This document shows positions 15,884 through 20,222 of a stretch of 20,222 bases of DNA, piece after piece. The notes under the pieces were generated by a model. That model worked only from the letters and a program-made list of their open reading frames with translations. It had not been told where the DNA came from and ran no database searches. Position numbers and translations under genes: made by a program. Numbering within the stretch: position 1 is the stretch's first letter; each line of letters starts with the position of its first letter. The stretch lies in the NCBI GenBank assembly GCA_035647455.1, contig DASRNI010000001.1, forward strand, positions 1 to 20,222, given 5' to 3'. Source of the stretch: UBA1361 sp035647455. Its GTDB lineage: Bacteria > Bacillota_I > Bacilli_A > RFN20 > CAG-826.

Positions 15884-17564
15884 CTTCTTCTTCCTTTACT
15901 GTTGTTATACTTTGTTCACGCGCTACTTTCGCGACTTCGGCAACTTCTTTCCGTGCTAAGCGCAGTTTGCGCGCTTCTTCGCGGAGCATTGCTTCGTAAG
16001 CTCGTTTTTGTTGAAGTAACTTCTCTTTTTCCGCACGACGCCGTGCTTGTTCAGCTTGCCGTAACCGTTGTCTTTCACGGGCCCGAGCTTTCCGTTCACG
16101 CGCTCGTTCGCGTTCCCGCGCTTTCCGTGCTGCGGCTTTTTCGCGCGCTTTACGGCGTTTTTCTTCGGCCTTTTTCCGCGCTCTTTCTTTTTCAAGTGCT
16201 TTCTTTTCGCGCGCTTTTTGTCGCGCTTTCTCACGTTTAAGTCGGGCCGCTTTCTGCGCTTCCGTTTCTTTCCGTGTCCGTACTTTAACAGGGAGACCGT
16301 GCTCAAGGAACCGTTCATCACTAATATCAAAGTCAAGTTCGCCTGGCGTCGCAAGTACTGGTTTAAGTGTATGCTGTTTAATATCGCGCGGGGCGAGTGT
16401 TGCGTGTTCGGTATCAAGGGCAAAGTACGAGGTCAAAACGAGATGATTTAAAACTTCAACATACTTTTCATTAAAATCAACCCGTGCTTGTGTAACCCGG
16501 TACATAATGCCGAGTTCATCATAGCGACTAATAAACTTCCACAGTCGGAATGCATCTTGGTAAAGATAATTCAGGCGAATAATATTCGTTTGCTGAATTG
16601 GATCTTGAACAAGCGGCACTCGACTCAATTCTTTCATAAAAGGCGAAGTAACAAGAAACATTGAACGACGACGGAGTGAAGTTAAGCGCTCTAAAATATC
16701 ATCGTTACTGCGGCGTTTACCTTCATCGTCACTTGGGACAACCATTTTAAGTTTGCCTTCAAATGTATATTCGTGTTCACCGATTTTTACTTCTTTTTTA
16801 ATTTCAACGACGTCACTATTTTTCGAGTCGCCGTGGTCTTGAATATATTTATAACGGAGTTCGATAAAAACTTGGAGCCGTTTAATAAGTGTCATAATAA
16901 AACGGTTTTCGTAAATCGTTAAGTCGTCATCAACATAAACGTTAAGGACACGCTTTGGGATAACAGTGCCGTCACTAAGAATATCTTCAACGTTTTGTGA
17001 ATGCTGAGCTAAATGTTTCACCGCTCGTGGTGTAATGCGTTTTGCTTTTTCAATCGGCACTTCTTCGGCGTACTCACGAATAAACTTATGCGGGTTCATC
17101 ACAATTGCTTCAAGCGAAGGCATTGCGTGCTCAATTTCAAGAATAAAATCTTCTTCAAACTTTTTCACTTCACGGCGAACAGTACCATGCAAGGTTGTTT
17201 TCCCGTTACTAATAGCAGTAAAAAGCGCAGCACTATCTTTACTCCGTTTCGTAATTTGCCGCATAAACGAAAAATAGCGTGACTTTGCTTTGCTGTACTT
17301 TGTGTACGCTTTGAGCGCGGCACGTTTTTCGCGTTCTGCTTCCGTTAAGCGCGGCCGTCTTTTCCGTGGAGCGGCTTTTTTCGCGGGCGTTGCCTTTTTC
17401 TTCGGCGTAGCTTTTTTCTTCGCTGCCGGTTTCTTTTTAGCCGGAGCTTTTTTCGCCGGGGCTTTTTTGGCTGCCGGTTTAGGTGCCGCTGGTTTTTCTG
17501 CTGCCGCTTCTTGGGGAAGGTTAGGCGTTTCAGTTACTTTTTTCTTTTCGTTTGTCTCTGCCAT
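15864..17564 (-). CDS. DUF2357 (McrC-like) protein with histone-like N-terminal and basic coiled-coil C-terminal tails
   Basis: This 566-residue protein has three parts. Residues 26-70 are almost only Lys, Ala and Pro with PAKKA-type repeats, like a histone H1 tail. Residues about 90-400 resemble DUF2357, the conserved region of McrC-like partners of McrB AAA+ proteins; the key landmark is LTIYENRFIMTLIKRL-like (215-230), and the helical block with LNYLYQDAFRLWKF (331-344) follows. Residues about 430-550 are an Arg/Lys/Ala/Glu-rich coiled coil. No PD-(D/E)XK nuclease motif (PD...DxK) is visible where McrC carries one. No signal or membrane helix is seen, so it should be cytosolic and may bind nucleic acid. 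AAGGA stands 5 nt before the ATG, 8 nt after the AAA+ gene. The DUF2357 call is from motif memory. Confidence 0.8.
   Translation of the reverse strand: MAETNEKKKVTETPNLPQEAAAEKPAAPKPAAKKAPAKKAPAKKKPAAKKKATPKKKATPAKKAAPRKRRPRLTEAEREKRAALKAYTKYSKAKSRYFSFMRQITKRSKDSAALFTAISNGKTTLHGTVRREVKKFEEDFILEIEHAMPSLEAIVMNPHKFIREYAEEVPIEKAKRITPRAVKHLAQHSQNVEDILSDGTVIPKRVLNVYVDDDLTIYENRFIMTLIKRLQVFIELRYKYIQDHGDSKNSDVVEIKKEVKIGEHEYTFEGKLKMVVPSDDEGKRRSNDDILERLTSLRRRSMFLVTSPFMKELSRVPLVQDPIQQTNIIRLNYLYQDAFRLWKFISRYDELGIMYRVTQARVDFNEKYVEVLNHLVLTSYFALDTEHATLAPRDIKQHTLKPVLATPGELDFDISDERFLEHGLPVKVRTRKETEAQKAARLKREKARQKAREKKALEKERARKKAEEKRRKAREKAAARKARERERARERKARARERQRLRQAEQARRRAEKEKLLQQKRAYEAMLREEARKLRLARKEVAEVAKVAREQSITTVKEEEDGGSAK
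15915..16277 (-). repeat. Low-complexity coding region: Arg/Lys/Ala/Glu coiled coil
   Basis: This stretch encodes residues about 430-550 of the DUF2357 protein. It is composed of quasi-periodic basic and acidic residues with Ala and is made mostly of CG-rich codons, so it also opens long spurious reading frames on the other strand. Confidence 0.8.
17355..17489 (-). repeat. Low-complexity coding region: Lys/Ala/Pro histone-like tail
   Basis: This stretch encodes residues 26-70 of the DUF2357 protein as imperfect PAKKA and KKATP repeats. The nucleotide repeats (runs of gcttttttcgccgg-like units on the plus strand) could expand or contract by slippage. Confidence 0.8.
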
Positions 17565-17572
17565 GCTATTCC

Positions 17573-19084
17573 TTATGAGAAGTTAATATATTCATCAATT
17601 AGCTGATGTGTTTGCTTAAATGTATTTTTACCAAATAGTTTATCAATTTCGTTACCTAATGCGCGGAGTTCTTCGTGCATAAAGGCAAGGTTAAGTGACT
17701 TAAATTTCTTGAGAATTTTTGACGCGAACATAAAGTCAAGTGCTTCAAGTTCTTGGCCACCCGCACCAACGTAGATTGGGACGAACGTGCGAATTTGGCG
17801 CATAATTCGGTTTCCGAAGCCGATGCGGAACTTCGCAACGACGAATTCATCAAGCTTTTGGAACTTTTGTAACGTTTGGCGACTTAATGGGAAATTCGTT
17901 TTCGCTTCGCCAAAAAGTTTATTTAAGTATTCGTACGGCATCCGGACTGGTTCGGTAAACTCTGCGTCATAAAGTGCACCCCGTTCGTTCAGCGTAATCG
18001 CAATCGCCCGGTCATAAACTTTATCGGTAATTGTAAACGTCGAGTCGTCATTGTTTGCTGTACCGAAGAACCAGAGATTTTGGTGAATGAGCATTTTACC
18101 GTCAACAAGTAGTTTTGGGTTCATCTCGTTTGGTGTTTTTGTAACTTCAACGATCCATTCTTCCGGTCGCGGCATTTCCATAATACTTAAAAACTCAGCG
18201 AAGTAATATTCAATTCGCGCAAGGTTCATTTCGTCAAGAATAATAATGTTCGGATCTTCGCGGTAACCTGCTTCATAAACAGCGCGGAGAAATTCACTTT
18301 CATTAAAACGTTTTGTAAATTCGTTATAGTAACCAATAAGTTCGGTCCGGTCGCGCCACGAAGGCTGGACACTACAAATGGAGACGTCATTGACAAAAAA
18401 CTTACCGAGCGAATATGGGAGCGAAGTTTTACCTGTACCACTAATCCCTTCAAGAATTAAAACTTTCGTTGTCCCAAGCGCGGCAAAAAGTGTCCGCACT
18501 AAGTTAATGTCGTAAAAGAGTCCAAGTTGGCTCGCACTAAAGTCACGAAACCTAGTTGCGAGTTCACTAAGCGTGATCCCTTCATCAATTTCGCGCATCT
18601 TAACTGTTCGGTCAGCGTCTTTATATTTTTCGTCAACACTCCATAGTCGCGGGAATGTTTCCGCAACTTGCCCTTTCGCCCCATCATCAATTTCTTCAAT
18701 GCCAAGCGACTCGGCTTTAAGTTTAAGAATTTCGTTCTTTTCTTGAACAGCGAAAAAGAGTTCACGGTTTAGTTTATGAATTTCTTGACTAAGCCGTTCT
18801 TTTGTCACTTTGTTTTTTCGCGCTCGAACCGCGTGACGTATTGCGATGACGATTAAATAAACAAAACCGGCAAAAATAGCGACGATTAAAACGATGAACA
18901 AAACAAAAAGAATCCAACCACCAACACCAAAGTTATGTTTGTTACTGTTAAAAATTTGACTGTATTGGTCAAAATGCTTAGGTACACGTGACCATGGGTC
19001 GTTAAACGTCAAACTTAGAAATTCGACTAAGTTGCGCCAAAGCTCGGTGAATACTTCCGAGAGATACTTAAAAAAATCTGCCAT
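17573..19084 (-). CDS. Membrane-anchored McrB-like AAA+ ATPase/GTPase
   Basis: This is a 503-residue protein with one strong membrane helix (about 55-84), a basic stop-transfer segment, a coiled coil (about 93-125) and an AAA+ domain (about 195-400). Walker A is GISGTGKTS at 213-221, a WRDRTELIGYY block follows at 243-253, Walker B is IIILDEMNLAR at 280-290, and the sensor segment is GTANNDDSTF at 341-350, followed by DKVYDRA with a candidate Arg finger. These match the McrB/MoxR/dynein-like group. Whether it uses ATP or GTP cannot be told. The AAA+ domain should be cytoplasmic. Soluble McrB proteins lack such an anchor. It precedes the DUF2357 gene by 8 nt, the usual McrB-McrC order. AGGA stands about 10 nt before the ATG at 19084. 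Confidence 0.9.
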   Translation of the reverse strand: MADFFKYLSEVFTELWRNLVEFLSLTFNDPWSRVPKHFDQYSQIFNSNKHNFGVGGWILFVLFIVLIVAIFAGFVYLIVIAIRHAVRARKNKVTKERLSQEIHKLNRELFFAVQEKNEILKLKAESLGIEEIDDGAKGQVAETFPRLWSVDEKYKDADRTVKMREIDEGITLSELATRFRDFSASQLGLFYDINLVRTLFAALGTTKVLILEGISGTGKTSLPYSLGKFFVNDVSICSVQPSWRDRTELIGYYNEFTKRFNESEFLRAVYEAGYREDPNIIILDEMNLARIEYYFAEFLSIMEMPRPEEWIVEVTKTPNEMNPKLLVDGKMLIHQNLWFFGTANNDDSTFTITDKVYDRAIAITLNERGALYDAEFTEPVRMPYEYLNKLFGEAKTNFPLSRQTLQKFQKLDEFVVAKFRIGFGNRIMRQIRTFVPIYVGAGGQELEALDFMFASKILKKFKSLNLAFMHEELRALGNEIDKLFGKNTFKQTHQLIDEYINFS

Positions 19085-19102
19085 AATGTTTTGTTCCTAT
19101 CT

Positions 19103-20222
19103 TTATAAATCTTTATCGCGAACTAAGAAACCGATGTCTGCTTCAAAGTTAATGCCGTCAACGTCATCCGTTGCGGCCGGGTCCCACCCTTCAAGCCATA
19201 TTTTAATATCTAACTCAGCAATGCCTTCTTCGTCAGTAAAAGCAATTTGCTGGCCGACTTCTTGGACGTACGAGTAATAGCGGAAACTATTTTTAAAGTA
19301 CGCCCGTTTTGGTGTTACTTCATCAACCTTCAAAGCATGAATGCCCGGTTTCGTTACCACACCAGTAACTTCTGGATCAATAGCTCCTGCTGGGTTACTT
19401 TCCCAATGCTCATCAGTTAAGGCGTGCTCAAAGTCACCATAAGCGATTTCATAAAACTTACCGTCGTCATCAGGATAAGTTGTGTAGTCATAAAAATGAT
19501 GTTCATCACCAAGTTGGCGGTCTAAGTCAAGCCGCCCACCAACACTGATACTACTTTCGGTATACGCACTGCCACTAGCGGCAATGGGGCGAATAATATC
19601 TTTCCTGTAACTTGATTCAAAGCCAAGGCGGATCGCGTGGTCAACATCGTTATAACCTTGGAAACGTGAGTTATGTTCAAAGTAAAACGGATAACCACTT
19701 AAAACGGTATCGTTCCGTAGTTTAATTTTGAAAAGAACGGTAAAGCCAAAATAATCAAGATTACCGGCTAAAGCGTTTGTTGTCACATGGCGACTCGTAA
19801 AGTCAATTTCCGGGAAACTCCGGTAAAGCTTAATATCGTCATCTTTTTTATACTCACGCGTTGTCACTGGCGTTAAGCTTAGTGCGTCGTGACCACTTTT
19901 CCCAATAATAAAAAGTAAAGTACGTTGATCGACTCTATCTTGACCCCAATAAACTTTTTCTTCCATATAGTCGTTACGTGGATCACTTGTTAAATTGTAA
20001 TCCGCCATTTCCGCTGCGGTTAACGGCGTCGCTACCCGAAAGCCAACTTCAGCAAGTTCAATTTCTTTCGCTCGATTAACAAGCCGAATACTTGCCGCAC
20101 TTGTTTGCTTCTGCGCAACTAAAATACTTCCAAATGAAATAAGGATCAGCGTTACTAACGCAATTGAAAAAGCCGTAACCCAAATACGTCCCCGTCTTTT
20201 CCGTTTCGCGAGTACTTCGACT
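19103..20222 (-). CDS. Membrane-anchored or secreted protein, candidate signal-peptidase substrate (5' end outside window)
   Basis: The frame is open to the right edge, so the ATG at 20008 is not the start; 372 residues are visible. The first visible residues are highly basic (AKRKRRGR), followed by a hydrophobic helix of about 23 residues (WVTAFSIALVTLIL onward) and then AQKQTSAAS, a signal-peptide or signal-anchor layout. The rest is a beta-rich domain with many aromatic and acidic residues and no recognised enzyme motif. Near the C-terminus IKIWLEGWDP followed by a Thr-Asp pair recalls the final strand of camelysin/TasA-like and other SipW-associated exported proteins; this is recollection, not a search. 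It precedes the AAA+ gene by 18 nt. It may be a surface component processed by the signal peptidase of the same operon. Confidence 0.75.
   Translation of the reverse strand, partial: VEVLAKRKRRGRIWVTAFSIALVTLILISFGSILVAQKQTSAASIRLVNRAKEIELAEVGFRVATPLTAAEMADYNLTSDPRNDYMEEKVYWGQDRVDQRTLLFIIGKSGHDALSLTPVTTREYKKDDDIKLYRSFPEIDFTSRHVTTNALAGNLDYFGFTVLFKIKLRNDTVLSGYPFYFEHNSRFQGYNDVDHAIRLGFESSYRKDIIRPIAASGSAYTESSISVGGRLDLDRQLGDEHHFYDYTTYPDDDGKFYEIAYGDFEHALTDEHWESNPAGAIDPEVTGVVTKPGIHALKVDEVTPKRAYFKNSFRYYSYVQEVGQQIAFTDEEGIAELDIKIWLEGWDPAATDDVDGINFEADIGFLVRDKDL

Noticed and set aside
15902..16451. Several long plus-strand open frames opposite the DUF2357 gene
   Set aside because: They are shadows of the CG-rich Arg/Lys/Ala coding repeats, with Phe/Arg-rich translations and no ribosome sites.
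17355..17489. CRISPR or tandem-repeat array
   Set aside because: The repeats are in frame, imperfect and encode a continuous Lys/Ala/Pro tail; there are no regular spacers.
17013..17586. Plus-strand open frames with Ala/Phe/Gly-rich products opposite the histone-like tail
   Set aside because: They mirror the low-complexity Lys/Ala/Pro region and show no start signal or recognisable protein.
15864..19084. Classical McrBC restriction system
   Set aside because: The AAA+ protein is membrane-anchored and has no DNA-recognition domain, and the DUF2357 partner shows no PD-(D/E)XK motif.
19103..20008. Start of the secreted-type gene at the ATG at 20008
   Set aside because: The frame stays open to the window edge and includes a basic leader and membrane helix upstream, so the true start lies outside.

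Overview
The window is AT-rich and densely coding, with short intergenic gaps, many 4 to 40 bp gene overlaps and AGGAG-type ribosome sites. This fits a Bacillota genome, most likely an uncultured Bacilli/Mollicutes-related gut lineage; that placement is inferred from gene content and style, not measured. TGA is used as a stop (for example at the ends of the genes at 6427 and 13534) and Trp is TGG, so the genetic code is standard and not the Mycoplasma code. No rRNA, tRNA, CRISPR array or insertion sequence was seen, and no stretch over 300 bases lacks a gene. All genes run on the minus strand except one MscS channel gene.

Layout, in ascending coordinates. 1-1599: 5' part of an ABC exporter half-transporter gene, cut by the window edge. 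1676-4530: a tight operon, transcribed gnd, then zwf, then a cyclase-family metal hydrolase, which forms the oxidative pentose phosphate branch; no recognisable 6-phosphogluconolactonase is present and the hydrolase occupies that place. 4595-8151: two overlapping genes for a heterodimeric ABC exporter with one normal and one degenerate ATP site. 8173-9805: a patatin-like phospholipase translationally coupled to a membrane-anchored protein of unknown function. 9858-10571: a tyrosine/lipid phosphatase. 10639-11313: a DUF975-like membrane protein, divergent from the MscS channel at 11409-12275.

12311-20222 is the most interesting part. It looks like one seven-gene transcription unit entering from the right edge and ending at a bidirectional terminator at 12269-12288. 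In transcription order it encodes: a membrane-anchored secreted-type protein (5' end outside the window); a membrane-anchored McrB-like AAA+ ATPase; a DUF2357 (McrC-like) protein that has lost any visible nuclease and gained a histone-H1-like Lys/Ala/Pro N-terminal tail and a long Arg/Lys/Ala coiled-coil C-terminal tail; a SipW/Sec11-type Ser-His signal peptidase with a cytoplasmic coiled coil; a membrane protein with a degenerate GGDEF and an intact EAL domain; a nucleosidase-fold protein lacking the usual catalytic Asp; and a small YbjN-like acidic protein. My reading is an uncharacterised membrane-associated system that couples an AAA+/McrC-like machine to processing of exported proteins and to c-di-GMP turnover. 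The gene order and domains are visible in the sequence; the joint function is inference.
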